Source: an uncultured Bacilli bacterium (GTDB lineage Bacteria > Bacillota_I > Bacilli_A > RF39 > UBA660). From it: 44,473 bases of DNA. Position 1 is the first letter of the stretch; the number at the start of each line of letters is the position of its first letter. The notes beneath the pieces are model-generated. The model ran no database searches and was not told the origin of the DNA. It worked only from the letters and a program-made list of their open reading frames with translations. A program made the translations under genes and the position numbers. The stretch is taken from contig CANQYU010000004.1 in NCBI GenBank assembly GCA_947628145.1, positions 1 through 44,473 of the forward strand, in the 5' to 3' direction. This document shows, piece by piece, positions 17,103 through 26,830 of the stretch.

Positions 17103-18363
17103 CTTGCTTCTCTCCTTCTAAAACAAAGAATATATTTGGCTTTATTTTATTAGCCACTTTAACAATTTCTTCTTTGGTTATATCTTTTATTAATTTAATT
17201 CTTTCTTCAATAAGGGGTAAATTATCAAATACTTTAAATACATAATTATTAATAATACCCGCCGGACTATCTAAAGCTAAATTAAGTGAAAAAATAAAAT
17301 TTTCCTTAGCATATCCTAATTCTTCTTCACTAAACTTACCATTTTTCATTTCTCTAAAAGCTTGCGCAATTAACCTTTTCGCTTTTTTAACATCTTTTTT
17401 ATCAATCGATGTTTGAATTACTAATAAATTATCATATTTAAGATACATACTTTTTATTCCATAGCATAAAGAATTTTTCTCTCTTAATAATTGATATAAT
17501 TTAGAATTAAGTCCCCCAGCTCCTAAAATATAATTATAGAAATAAAAAGTTATTATTCTTTCTTTTTCACTTAAATTTTCTAAATTATATATTTCTACTA
17601 AACTAGTTTCAACAAAGTTACTTTTTTCTAAAATATTTTTCGTTTTCTTTACTCTTTTATTATCTACATATAATTCTAATTTTTTGGTTTTAATAACCGG
17701 ATTTTTAAAATATTTAAATATTAAATTAGCTATTTCGTCCATATCGACATTACCAACAATAAAAATATCGCATTGGGAATTCATTAAATCTTGATAAGCT
17801 TCATATAAAGTTTTAGGGGTAATAGCTTCTAATTCTTCTATAGAACCCATAACTCCATAACTACTCGGAGTGTCATCCCCTAAATTTTTTAAAGCTTTCT
17901 TTAAAGCTACTCTGCTAATATCTTCATTAATACTTAAAATCTCATCATGCATTCTATTTTTAACAATTTTAAAATTCTTTATATCAAACTCGGAAGCTTG
18001 AGTAAAAGGCTTTAAAATCATTTCAAACGGTAACTTAATAATTTCTTCTAAATAATTTTTATCATTTACATATTTTGGCTCTAAAAAACTTAAAACAAAA
18101 GATGTCATTAAAGTATGTCCTACTTTATTTACTACTCCATAAAAACTAGCTTGATATAATTCTTCTAATTTTTTCCCGACTTCTTTTCGACTTTTATATT
18201 CTTGGGAACAATCAGTCATTATATCCGCGAGCATTGTTTTAGCTACATCTTTTTCTTTCTTAGACTCATCTCGAAATATAATTTCCATATTAACTGTTTT
18301 AAATCTATTAGTTTTTATTGTATATATATTAAAAGATGGGTATTCATATTTTTTATATTCCAT
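17089..18363 (-). CDS. M16 family peptidase-like protein (YmfF-like, no HxxEH)
   Basis: M16 C-terminal-type segments (LGAGGLNSKLYQLLREKNSLCYGIKS). Start set at MEYKKY after GAGGTG. Confidence 0.82.
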   Translation of the reverse strand: MEYKKYEYPSFNIYTIKTNRFKTVNMEIIFRDESKKEKDVAKTMLADIMTDCSQEYKSRKEVGKKLEELYQASFYGVVNKVGHTLMTSFVLSFLEPKYVNDKNYLEEIIKLPFEMILKPFTQASEFDIKNFKIVKNRMHDEILSINEDISRVALKKALKNLGDDTPSSYGVMGSIEELEAITPKTLYEAYQDLMNSQCDIFIVGNVDMDEIANLIFKYFKNPVIKTKKLELYVDNKRVKKTKNILEKSNFVETSLVEIYNLENLSEKERIITFYFYNYILGAGGLNSKLYQLLREKNSLCYGIKSMYLKYDNLLVIQTSIDKKDVKKAKRLIAQAFREMKNGKFSEEELGYAKENFIFSLNLALDSPAGIINNYVFKVFDNLPLIEERIKLIKDITKEEIVKVANKIKPNIFFVLEGEKQDGKN

Positions 18364-18431
18364 AATACACCTCATTTTTTATTATAACACAAATAACTAT
18401 TTTTATTAATTTTTTCCCTATTGTTTTAAAA

Positions 18432-18524
18432 TTAATTTAATTGTAAACCTAAAGCTAAAATCCCCATAAAAATCACAAAATAAAATAATACAACTCCTCC
18501 ATAATTAACTAAAACTTTTTTCAT
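18432..18524 (-). CDS. 30-aa single-TM peptide MKKVLVNYGGVVLFYFVIFMGILALGLQLN, divergent from lexA (absent from supplied ORF track)
   Basis: RBS AGAGGTAAtattATG; promoter TTGAGC-18-TATAAT overlapped by two SOS-box-like sites. Confidence 0.65.
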   Translation of the reverse strand: MKKVLVNYGGVVLFYFVIFMGILALGLQLN

Positions 18525-18542
18525 AATATTACCTCTTTTCTA

Positions 18543-18577
18543 CGAACATTATATCGCATATACATATGTTCGCTCAA
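18543..18577 (-). promoter_or_regulatory. promoter of the 30-aa peptide with two LexA-box-like sites
   Basis: -10 TATAAT at 18548-18553 (rc), -35 TTGAGC at 18572-18577 (rc). Sites CGAACATATGTATA (18559-18572 rc) and CGATATAATGTTCG (18543-18556 rc). Confidence 0.65.
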
Positions 18578-18629
18578 TAGCAAAATTTAAATTTGACAAA
18601 TATTTTTTAAAAAGTGTCAATACACTTGT

Positions 18630-18658
18630 TTGACAATCATACGTTTTTGTGTTATTAT
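18630..18658 (+). promoter_or_regulatory. lexA promoter
   Basis: TTGACA (18630-18635) -17- TATTAT (18653-18658). Confidence 0.65.
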
Positions 18659-18678
18659 GAATGTGGAGGTAATAAAAA

Positions 18679-19305
18679 ATGGAAAAATTAAAACAAATAA
18701 CTGAAAAACAAAACAATGTTTTAGATTATATTAAAAAGTTTTCCGCGGAACATGGTTATCCCCCATCTATAAGAGAAATAGGAAAAGGTTTAGGCTTATC
18801 TAGCCCTGCGACTGTTCATACTCATGTGAAAAAATTATGTAATGCTGGATATTTAAAAGTTGATAATAATAAATTTAGAGCGATGGAGCTTTTAGTTGAT
18901 AATGAATATGCGGAAAAAGACGAAGAATTAGTTAAAGTTCCTCTTTTAGGAAAAATTACCGCGGGTTCTCCCATCGAAGCTATCGAAAGACCTAATGAAT
19001 TTTTTAGTCTTCCTGCCAGTTTAATTCCTGCGAAAGAAACTATTTTCACTTTAAATGTAAGTGGTGAATCAATGATTAATGCTGGTATTTATGATGGTGA
19101 TGTTGTAATTGTCCAAAAGCAAAGTACGGCGCGAAATGGTGACATCATTGTTGCCATGACTGACGCTAACGAGGTAACTTTAAAAACTTATTATAAAGAA
19201 AATGGCCATTTTCGTCTTCAACCTGAAAATGATACTATGGCCCCTATAATCTTAAATAATGTTACTGTTTTAGGCAAAGCCATTGGTTTATATCGAAAAT
19301 TTTAA
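18679..19305 (+). CDS. lexA: LexA repressor
   Basis: N-terminal HTH (PPSIREIGKGLGLSSPATVHTHVKKL), Ala-Gly cleavage site (ITAGSP), SGESM and VTLKTYYKE catalytic Ser/Lys. Confidence 0.97.
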   Translation: MEKLKQITEKQNNVLDYIKKFSAEHGYPPSIREIGKGLGLSSPATVHTHVKKLCNAGYLKVDNNKFRAMELLVDNEYAEKDEELVKVPLLGKITAGSPIEAIERPNEFFSLPASLIPAKETIFTLNVSGESMINAGIYDGDVVIVQKQSTARNGDIIVAMTDANEVTLKTYYKENGHFRLQPENDTMAPIILNNVTVLGKAIGLYRKF

Positions 19306-19330
19306 AAAGAGCCTAAATAGCTCTTTTAAT
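19304..19330. terminator. bidirectional terminator
   Basis: AAAAAGAGCctaaataGCTCTTTTA. Confidence 0.7.
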
Positions 19331-21502
19331 TTGTTCTAATAATTCTTCTATTTCTAAAGCATTTTCGTCAAATAACTCTAATCTAAAAACATTAACTCCC
19401 ATCTTTTTTATTTCGGCAATTTTATTTATTAAATTAATTTCTTTATTAGCCATTACATGAGTATAATTATCTTTAATTACTCTAAAGCTTCCTTGTTTAT
19501 TTTCAATACTATATTTTTTATTTTCTGTTAAATTTAAAGCTCGGAAAAAATCATATTTCATGACCATTAATTCTAACTTACCATACCCTATAATTTCTAT
19601 TTCTACCTCTTCTTCTAAATGTTCTAATAACTTAGCCATTTGACTCAAAGTAAGCTCAGGACTTAAAGTTACTCTTTTTACTCCCATTTGTTTTAATAAT
19701 CGAGCATAATAACTATTTACTACATTTAAATAATAATCACTTATAACCTCATTATTATTTCCATATTTTAAGCTTCCTGTTTCCCCAATTAATAGTTTTT
19801 TATTATTATATTCCTTATGTTCTTCAATTACTCGAGCTAAACGTAAATAGACATTGCCTAAATATCTATATTTTTGCTCTAATTTTTCCTCAGTCACATA
19901 TATATAATCTACTTTATTAATTAAAGCTTTAACTTGTTCTTCAGTTCTAGCCAAAGCACTTATTTTTAATGAACTCTTTCTATTAATTACTTTTGGCTCT
20001 GAAAAGTTTAACTTTTCCTTATTTCTATTAATATTTTTTCTTTTTTCTTCTAAAGCTTTAATTAATTCCCGGCGTATTTCATTTAACTTTCCAACCGGAA
20101 TAAATATATTATCTTCTATATCCCCTTTAAATTCATTAAGGATAAAAGGTGTATTTCCTAGTTTACCTAAAATTTCTTTTATTCTTGTTTTTTCTAAAGG
20201 ACTAGTCTTAGCCTCATTAACTATTTCGCCCCTATATTTTACCTCATTTTCACCAGCTTTATATTTAATTATTAATTGGGCATTTTTATGGGCATATATA
20301 TCAACATCAACTTTAATTTTTTTCTCTTTGGTATTTTTAATTTCTTCTTCTAACTTTTTATTTACCGTTAAAAGAACATCCCCTAACTCTTTTAAATTAA
20401 CTTTATTTTGAATAGTAACTATATCGCCCGCCTTAGCTTCATTAATCAGTTTACCATTTTGAGCATATAAAAAATTAACATACATTCCCTCTTTATTAGG
20501 TAATCTTATCGCATCTCCTTGTCTAAAATCATGACTAACTTTTATTTTTATTTTTTGCTCATCCCAAGCTATAACTTGCCCAACTTTAACTCCCTGATGG
20601 TTAGAGGAGTTTAAGCTTCTAAATTCTTCATCCGTATTTTGAAATAAATATCCTTTTGTAAATCCTCGATTAAATAAACTTTTTAAATTAAATATTTCTT
20701 CCGGAGTTAATTTATAGTTAGGCTCATCTAATATTTTTCTTTCTATTCTTGTTACATATCCAACATATTCTGGACTTTTCATACGTCCTTCTATTTTAAA
20801 ACTAAGAACTTTACTATTTTTAAGTTCTTCCCCATAATTAGTCGTATTAAGCTCTTTAGGACTTAATAAATACTGAGATTTTAAAATAGTTTTAGAATCA
20901 GCTTTTAAATCATATAAAACCCGACATAATCCCGCACATTCTCCGCGATTACCACTCCGGCCTAAAGTAAGTGCTGAAAAAAGACATTGTCCCGAATAAC
21001 AAACACATAAAGCTCCATATACAAATACCTCTAATTCCATTTCGACTGGTAAGGCATTAATTTGTTCTAAACTCATTTCCCGGGCTAAAACAACTCTTTT
21101 AACTCCTAAACTTTCTAAAAATTTAATTTGTTCTAAATTATGAGTATGAGCTTGCGTTGAAGCATGAATAGTCATTTTTGGAAAATATTTTCTAATTAAA
21201 GTAATTAAGCCCATATCTTGAACTATTAAAGCATCAACCCCTATATTATTTAAAAATTCTATATATTCTAAAACATCTTTTATTTCATCTTCATATATTA
21301 TTGTATTAACTGTTACATAAATTTTTACTCCATATAAATGGGCATATTTAACTGCTTCTTCTAATTCTTCATTTAAAAAATTTTTGGCAAACTTTCTAGC
21401 TCCATAGTTTTTCCCAGCTAAATAAACCGCGTCGGCCCCATTATGTATTGCTGCTTTTAAAGAAGCCCAATCCCCCGCTGGGCTTAATAATTCTTTTTTC
21501 AT
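19313..21502 (-). CDS. U32 family peptidase (DUF3656-type)
   Basis: KKELLSPAGDWASLKAAIHNGADAVYLAGKNYGARKFAKNF; YGALCVCYSGQCLFSALTLGRSGNRGECAGLCR. Confidence 0.92.
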   Translation of the reverse strand: MKKELLSPAGDWASLKAAIHNGADAVYLAGKNYGARKFAKNFLNEELEEAVKYAHLYGVKIYVTVNTIIYEDEIKDVLEYIEFLNNIGVDALIVQDMGLITLIRKYFPKMTIHASTQAHTHNLEQIKFLESLGVKRVVLAREMSLEQINALPVEMELEVFVYGALCVCYSGQCLFSALTLGRSGNRGECAGLCRVLYDLKADSKTILKSQYLLSPKELNTTNYGEELKNSKVLSFKIEGRMKSPEYVGYVTRIERKILDEPNYKLTPEEIFNLKSLFNRGFTKGYLFQNTDEEFRSLNSSNHQGVKVGQVIAWDEQKIKIKVSHDFRQGDAIRLPNKEGMYVNFLYAQNGKLINEAKAGDIVTIQNKVNLKELGDVLLTVNKKLEEEIKNTKEKKIKVDVDIYAHKNAQLIIKYKAGENEVKYRGEIVNEAKTSPLEKTRIKEILGKLGNTPFILNEFKGDIEDNIFIPVGKLNEIRRELIKALEEKRKNINRNKEKLNFSEPKVINRKSSLKISALARTEEQVKALINKVDYIYVTEEKLEQKYRYLGNVYLRLARVIEEHKEYNNKKLLIGETGSLKYGNNNEVISDYYLNVVNSYYARLLKQMGVKRVTLSPELTLSQMAKLLEHLEEEVEIEIIGYGKLELMVMKYDFFRALNLTENKKYSIENKQGSFRVIKDNYTHVMANKEINLINKIAEIKKMGVNVFRLELFDENALEIEELLEQIKRAI

Positions 21503-21529
21503 AAAACATCACATATATATTATACCATT

Positions 21530-21598
21530 TAAAAAGGAGAACAAGGTAAAATCTTTTTTAACAAAGATGTTAACTAGCTCTTACCTTCCAAACTCTCC
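21530..21598 (-). ncRNA. candidate small RNA (~70 nt) forming one long hairpin ending in a T-run
   Basis: Promoter TTGATT (21628-21633 rc) -17- TATAAT (21605-21610 rc). GGAGAGTTTGGAAGGTAA...TTACCTTGTTCTCC-TTTTT. Confidence 0.5.
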
Positions 21599-21680
21599 AT
21601 TTTCATTATATATACCTTACCTAGGAAAATCAATATTATTATTAAAAATTCAATATATTTTACAATTAAAAAGTCAAAAT

Positions 21681-22784
21681 TTAATTATTAATTAATACTT
21701 GATTTTCCATATTAGTAAGTTTATTAACATCAACTTGATTAATAGAATCAAATCTTTTTGTAATTTTTTCACTAGTTGTATTAAGTTCTTCCACATTTTT
21801 ACTTACTGTATTAATACTCCTTGCTAACTTATCCCATCTTTCTTTATATCTTGAAAATTCTAAAGATAATTTATTTAATTCTTCATGAATAACTTTAGCA
21901 TATTTATCTCTTTCCATATTTTTTAAAATCATTTCAATTACGGTTAAAGTACTCATTAAAGTCGTAGGACTAGTAATCCATACTTTTTTATTATAAGCAT
22001 AATTAAGTAAATCCGAATGATAAGCATTAACCTCCGCAAAAATAGCCTCGGCTGGTAAAAACATTATAGCTTCATTCGCCGTTTCTCCTGGAATAATATA
22101 TTTAGTACTAATCGCGTCTATATGTTTCTTAAAATCACTTTTAAAGTTTTTTTCAGCATTTAATCTTTCTTCGGAACTGAGTTTTTTATCAGTCATTCTT
22201 TCGTAATTTTCTAAAGGAAATTTGGAATCAATCGCAATTGTTCCCAAGGGCGCAGGTGCATATAAGATAGCATCAACAATAAAGCCATTACTCATTTTAT
22301 GTTGCAGAGCATAAATTCCATTAGATGTTGCCCCAAAAGCATTTTCTAAAATAAAATTTAAATTTACTTCCCCAAAAATACCCCGTGATTTTTTATCTGT
22401 TAAAATACTTTGTAAAGAAATAATATCACTACTTAATCCATCAATTTTCTTTTGAGCTTCATCAATTTTAGTTAATCTCTCTAAAACATTGGCAAAAGTT
22501 TTATTGGTTTTTTCTAAAGACTCATCTAATCTTTCCGTTACTTTATTGTTAATATCTGTTAATTTTCTTAAAACACTTTCATTTAAATTATCAAAATCTT
22601 TTCTTAAATCACTAGCAAAATTAACTTTAAAATCCCCAATTTCTTTTACTAATTCTAATTCTAACTTTCCTAATCTTTCCATTAATATAGAATCTTTATT
22701 TTCTGGCTTTTTAAATAAATTTATTACCAATAAAATAATTGTTACAACTAATAACCCAATAATTACATAATCCATCATTTCCAC
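21681..22784 (-). CDS. rmuC: DNA recombination protein RmuC
   Basis: N-terminal TM + coiled coil + FGEVNLNFILENAFG..VDAILYAP..IAIDSKFPLENYERM..ETANEAIMFLPAEAIFAEV. Confidence 0.94.
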   Translation of the reverse strand: MEMMDYVIIGLLVVTIILLVINLFKKPENKDSILMERLGKLELELVKEIGDFKVNFASDLRKDFDNLNESVLRKLTDINNKVTERLDESLEKTNKTFANVLERLTKIDEAQKKIDGLSSDIISLQSILTDKKSRGIFGEVNLNFILENAFGATSNGIYALQHKMSNGFIVDAILYAPAPLGTIAIDSKFPLENYERMTDKKLSSEERLNAEKNFKSDFKKHIDAISTKYIIPGETANEAIMFLPAEAIFAEVNAYHSDLLNYAYNKKVWITSPTTLMSTLTVIEMILKNMERDKYAKVIHEELNKLSLEFSRYKERWDKLARSINTVSKNVEELNTTSEKITKRFDSINQVDVNKLTNMENQVLINN

Positions 22785-22786
22785 CT

Positions 22787-23374
22787 CTACTTTATTTTTA
22801 ATTTTTTATTAATTAATAAACTAAATATATATGCTATAACTAAAATAACTCCTACTTTAACTAAATATCTAGGCTCTTTTATACTTTCTACTAACCCTAC
22901 TCCAATAAAACCCCAGAAATATACTAAAAATATTTTGCCAATTAATAAAGCGGTAATAAATTTTTTAGTTTTCATTTTAGATAAACCAGCGACTATATTT
23001 ACTAAAAAAGCGGGAGTAAAAGGAATAGCTATAATAGTCGTTAATTGTTCCAATTTTAAATTTGAAACATACTCAATTGTCTCTTCACTAATTATACCCT
23101 TTTTCTTTAAACGTTTATAGAGCCAAGTTTGAATATTTTTTCTAAATAGTAAAAAAGATGTAAAGCAACCTAAACAAGTACAAATCCAAGAAATAATAAA
23201 ACCCCAAATATTTCCAAAAGCTAAAAAGTTAATCGTAATAAAAACAAAAAGGGGTAAAATAGGAAGCATAGATTCAATAAATATACAAAAACATCCTACA
23301 TAAGGTCCCCAAACCCCTAAATTTTCTAAAGCATGCGTAATAAAAGTATCTATAACTTGAAACATAATAATCAC
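22787..23374 (-). CDS. DedA family / VTT-domain membrane protein
   Basis: Start-proximal FIESMLPILPLFVFITINFLAFG; AIPFTPAFLVNIVAGLSKM. Confidence 0.8.
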   Translation of the reverse strand: MIIMFQVIDTFITHALENLGVWGPYVGCFCIFIESMLPILPLFVFITINFLAFGNIWGFIISWICTCLGCFTSFLLFRKNIQTWLYKRLKKKGIISEETIEYVSNLKLEQLTTIIAIPFTPAFLVNIVAGLSKMKTKKFITALLIGKIFLVYFWGFIGVGLVESIKEPRYLVKVGVILVIAYIFSLLINKKLKIK

Positions 23375-23440
23375 TATGCTTATTATAATACAATTCCTCT
23401 TTAAATTATACTATAATATTGTAAATTGACATTCCAAACT

Positions 23441-25441
23441 TTAAAATATTAAATTAATTAATAAAGCTAAACCCATGCCCACCCCAAGAGGGATAATAAA
23501 GGCTAAAAAAGTATAAAAATTACTCTTTGTTTCTTTTTTTATTGTTAATAAAGTCGTAGAACATGGTTCATGAAACATCATTAATATAATAAAACATATC
23601 GCGGTTTTAATTGTCCAATTATTTAAAAGTAATATTTCTTTTAAAGCACCTACATTAGCAAAATCTGTTAAAGCTCCCGTTTTCAGATATCCCATAAGCA
23701 TTACTGGGACCACTATTTCATTCGCCGGAAATCCTAGTATTAAACCTAATAAAACTACTCCATCAACCCCTAAAATATGCCCAAATGGCTCTAAAAACTT
23801 AATTAAATAAATTAAAATAGCTTTGTTTCCTATTTTTACATTAGCTACAATCCAAATAATTAATCCTGCAAAAATAGCTACTTTAACCGCCCGTCCTAAA
23901 ACAAATATTGCTCTATTTTTAACACTATATTTAATAGTTTCCCAAATATTAGGTTTTCTATAAGAAGGTAATTCTAAAGTAAAACTTGAAGCTTTTCCCT
24001 TTAAAATAGTCTTAGATAAAATAAAACTAACTAAAAATGTAATTACTATTCCTAAAAATATAAACATCGTTAAAATCAAAGCACATAGAGCACTACTGAA
24101 TTTATTGGTTAATCCTACAAAAAACATTGTAATAATGGCTATTAAAGTAGGAAATTTACCATTACAAGGAACAAAAACATTAGTTAATATCGCTATTAAT
24201 CTTTCTCTTTTAGAATCAATAATCCGAGCTCCCGTTACTCCGACCGCATTACAACCTACTCCCATACACATTGTAAGTGCTTGCTTTCCACAAGCATCAC
24301 ATTTACTAAAAGCTTTATCCATATTAAAAGCTATTCTTGGTAGTACTCCTAAATCTTCTAAAAAAGTAAATAAAGGAAAGAATATCAGCATTGGAGGGAG
24401 CATGACAGAAACAACCCAATATAAAGTTTTATAAATTCCATTAACTAATAAATCAATTATTACTTTAGGTATTTTAATTAAATTTAAAATATTACTTAAA
24501 GGTTCTTCTAAACTTTGAAAGAAATTAAATAATAAATTAGATGGTGCATTAGCCCCTTTTATTGTAAGATAAAATATTCCAAACAAAAATAGTAACATTA
24601 TCGGAATTCCCCATATTTTACTAGTTAATATTTTATCTACTTTTAAAGCTTTTTGCTCATAATTAATATCTTTATAAGTAACAACATTTTTAAGTTTTAA
24701 TTTAACCTCTTTACTCATTTTAATAACTATTTCTAAACTTACATCAATATTTTCTAAATTTTCTTTTGCTTTTTTAGTTTTATTTCCTAAATTAATTAAA
24801 TTATTTTCCCGAAATTTATTAATATAATGCTCATTATTTTCTAATACTCTTAAAGCTAACCATTTTTTATTTTTAGTAGTTGCTATTTCTTCTTGAACTA
24901 ATTTTATTTGAGGTTCTAAAATACCATAATCAAGCTTTAAAAAATCTTTAGGCTGAGCCTTTTTTATAACTCTTAAAAGTTCTTCTAAACCTTCTTTTTC
25001 TTTAGCACTAGTTTTTACTAAAGGTAAATCTAAATTCTTTTGTAAAAGCTCATAATTAATTTCTATTCCCTTTTTTAAAGCTTCGTCAATTAAATTAATT
25101 ACAACTACAACATTCTTACATATTTCTTCTGTCTGTAAAACTAAATTAATTCCTTTATCTAAACTAGTCGCATCACATACCACGACAGCAACATCAAAGT
25201 GTTCATCAAAAATAAAATCCGTCGCGACTACCTCTTCTTTAGTTTTAGCTAATAAAGAATAAGTTCCCGGTAAATCATAAAATTCATATTTAACATTTTC
25301 AAAAACACAATCACCTTTGGTAAATTCAACTGTTTTTCCAGCCCAATTCCCAGTATGAACATCATTTTTAGTTAAAGCATTATAAATAGTTGATTTTCCC
25401 ACATTGGGAGTACCTATTAAAGCAACTTTAATTGTTTGCAT
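23441..25441 (-). CDS. feoB: ferrous iron transport protein B
   Basis: GTPNVGKSTIYNALT, DLPGTYSL, C-terminal gate domains (GVGCNAVGVTGARII, PCNGKFPTLIAII). Start set at MQTIKVALIG. Confidence 0.96.
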   Translation of the reverse strand: MQTIKVALIGTPNVGKSTIYNALTKNDVHTGNWAGKTVEFTKGDCVFENVKYEFYDLPGTYSLLAKTKEEVVATDFIFDEHFDVAVVVCDATSLDKGINLVLQTEEICKNVVVVINLIDEALKKGIEINYELLQKNLDLPLVKTSAKEKEGLEELLRVIKKAQPKDFLKLDYGILEPQIKLVQEEIATTKNKKWLALRVLENNEHYINKFRENNLINLGNKTKKAKENLENIDVSLEIVIKMSKEVKLKLKNVVTYKDINYEQKALKVDKILTSKIWGIPIMLLFLFGIFYLTIKGANAPSNLLFNFFQSLEEPLSNILNLIKIPKVIIDLLVNGIYKTLYWVVSVMLPPMLIFFPLFTFLEDLGVLPRIAFNMDKAFSKCDACGKQALTMCMGVGCNAVGVTGARIIDSKRERLIAILTNVFVPCNGKFPTLIAIITMFFVGLTNKFSSALCALILTMFIFLGIVITFLVSFILSKTILKGKASSFTLELPSYRKPNIWETIKYSVKNRAIFVLGRAVKVAIFAGLIIWIVANVKIGNKAILIYLIKFLEPFGHILGVDGVVLLGLILGFPANEIVVPVMLMGYLKTGALTDFANVGALKEILLLNNWTIKTAICFIILMMFHEPCSTTLLTIKKETKSNFYTFLAFIIPLGVGMGLALLINLIF

Positions 25442-25664
25442 ATTCCACCTCGATATTTTGAGCATCCCTATTTCTTAAAGCAAACACATTATTATTTATT
25501 TTAAAAGCTTTAGGGTCTTTAAAAGGACTTATTAAAACACACTTAACTCGCGCTTCCGGTATAAAACCTAAATCTAGTAATCTTCTTTTTAAAGAATTTT
25601 CCCCTTTTACTTTTTTAATTATTACTTCTTCTTCTAAAGTAATATCATTTAATGTATTAGTCAT
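25428..25664 (-). CDS. feoA: ferrous iron transport protein A
   Basis: LKRRLLDLGFIPEARVKCVLISPFKDPKAFKINNNVFALRNRDAQNIEV; overlaps feoB. Confidence 0.9.
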   Translation of the reverse strand: MTNTLNDITLEEEVIIKKVKGENSLKRRLLDLGFIPEARVKCVLISPFKDPKAFKINNNVFALRNRDAQNIEVEYANN

Positions 25665-25692
25665 TTATTTTAAACTCCTTTAATATAATTTA

Positions 25693-25710
25693 TTAGTTTC
25701 CTTAAACTAA
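25693..25710. promoter_or_regulatory. candidate metalloregulator operator
   Basis: Inverted repeat TTAGTTT-CCTT-AAACTAA in the feoA/dtxR-family intergenic region. Confidence 0.5.
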
Positions 25711-25750
25711 CAACTACTTTAATATATGCTAAAAAAAAGGACGTGTTATT

Positions 25751-26155
25751 ATGTCTGAAGAATATTTTACTTTAACTAATTATTTACATCAAAACTATAT
25801 TACTTACGCGATGGAAGATTATTTAGAAATGCTTTATCGAACTCATATCCAAAAAGAAACTTTAAATATTACTAAACTTAGTAAATTACTCCATGTAAAA
25901 AAATCATCTTGTAGTAAGATGGTCGCTAAATTAAAAAATTATGAATTAGTTACTAATATTAATAATGAATTATCTCTCACTAAAACTGGTTCTAAAATAG
26001 CTAAAGAACTTTATAACCGACATGAAATCTTAACCATATTTTTATCTAAATTAAATAAAAATAATTTTACTTTAGACCAAGTTGAGAAAATTGAGCATTT
26101 TATTGACCCCATAACTTTAAAAAATATTCAAAAATTAATTCATAATATAATTTAA
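25751..26155 (+). CDS. DtxR/MntR-family metal-dependent transcriptional regulator
   Basis: MEDYLEMLYRTHIQKETLNITKLSKLLHVKKSSCSKMVAKLKNYELV..LTKTGSKIAKELYNRHEILTIFL. Confidence 0.9.
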   Translation: MSEEYFTLTNYLHQNYITYAMEDYLEMLYRTHIQKETLNITKLSKLLHVKKSSCSKMVAKLKNYELVTNINNELSLTKTGSKIAKELYNRHEILTIFLSKLNKNNFTLDQVEKIEHFIDPITLKNIQKLIHNII

Positions 26156-26830
26156 TAACACTGGTGCTAAAATAATTAGAAGCATAATTGGAATAAAAAA
26201 TATAACACTTATTATACTAATTTTTGTTGGTAATTTTGCTATTTCCGCTTTAGCATCTAATCTTTGTTTTTCTCTTAAAAATTCTATTTGATTATACATA
26301 GAATCAATTATATTAGTCCCATAAGTATTTGCTTGAATCATATTTAATATTGCATTATTTATTGTTTCACTTGGTATTCTTTTTTTAAGAGAATCTAAAG
26401 CTTCATTAATACTTTTACCTAACCTAACCTCTTCTAACATATTTTTAAATTCTAAAGATATTTCCGAATCAATATTTTCCACGGTTAAATCAAGGGCATG
26501 TTTTAAATTTCTTCCTCCCTCTAAAGTTAAAACTAAAACCTCAAAAAAGAATAAAGCTTCTTTTTCTAATTTCTTCCCTCTTTTTTTAATATTATAATCA
26601 AAAACAAAATATTCGCTTCCCACATAAAAAGTTATAGCTATTAAAGGTGCTAAAATAAAACCATATTTAAAAGTAATAAAAATAATACCCCCGATTAAAA
26701 TAGTTAAAACTAATCTTAAAATTAAGAATTCCCCAACTTTAATATTACTATTTCCTAATTTTTTAACTTTAGTTTCTATTCTTTTAATTGTACTATTTAA
26801 AAATATTTTATCAACAATCGTTTTTCTCAT
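26135..26830 (-). CDS. TadC-like type II secretion F-domain protein
   Basis: LVLTLEGGRNLKHALDLTVENIDSEISLEFKNML; REKQRLDAKAEIAKLPTKISIISVIFFIPIMLLIILAP. Confidence 0.85.
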   Translation of the reverse strand: MRKTIVDKIFLNSTIKRIETKVKKLGNSNIKVGEFLILRLVLTILIGGIIFITFKYGFILAPLIAITFYVGSEYFVFDYNIKKRGKKLEKEALFFFEVLVLTLEGGRNLKHALDLTVENIDSEISLEFKNMLEEVRLGKSINEALDSLKKRIPSETINNAILNMIQANTYGTNIIDSMYNQIEFLREKQRLDAKAEIAKLPTKISIISVIFFIPIMLLIILAPVLLNYIMN

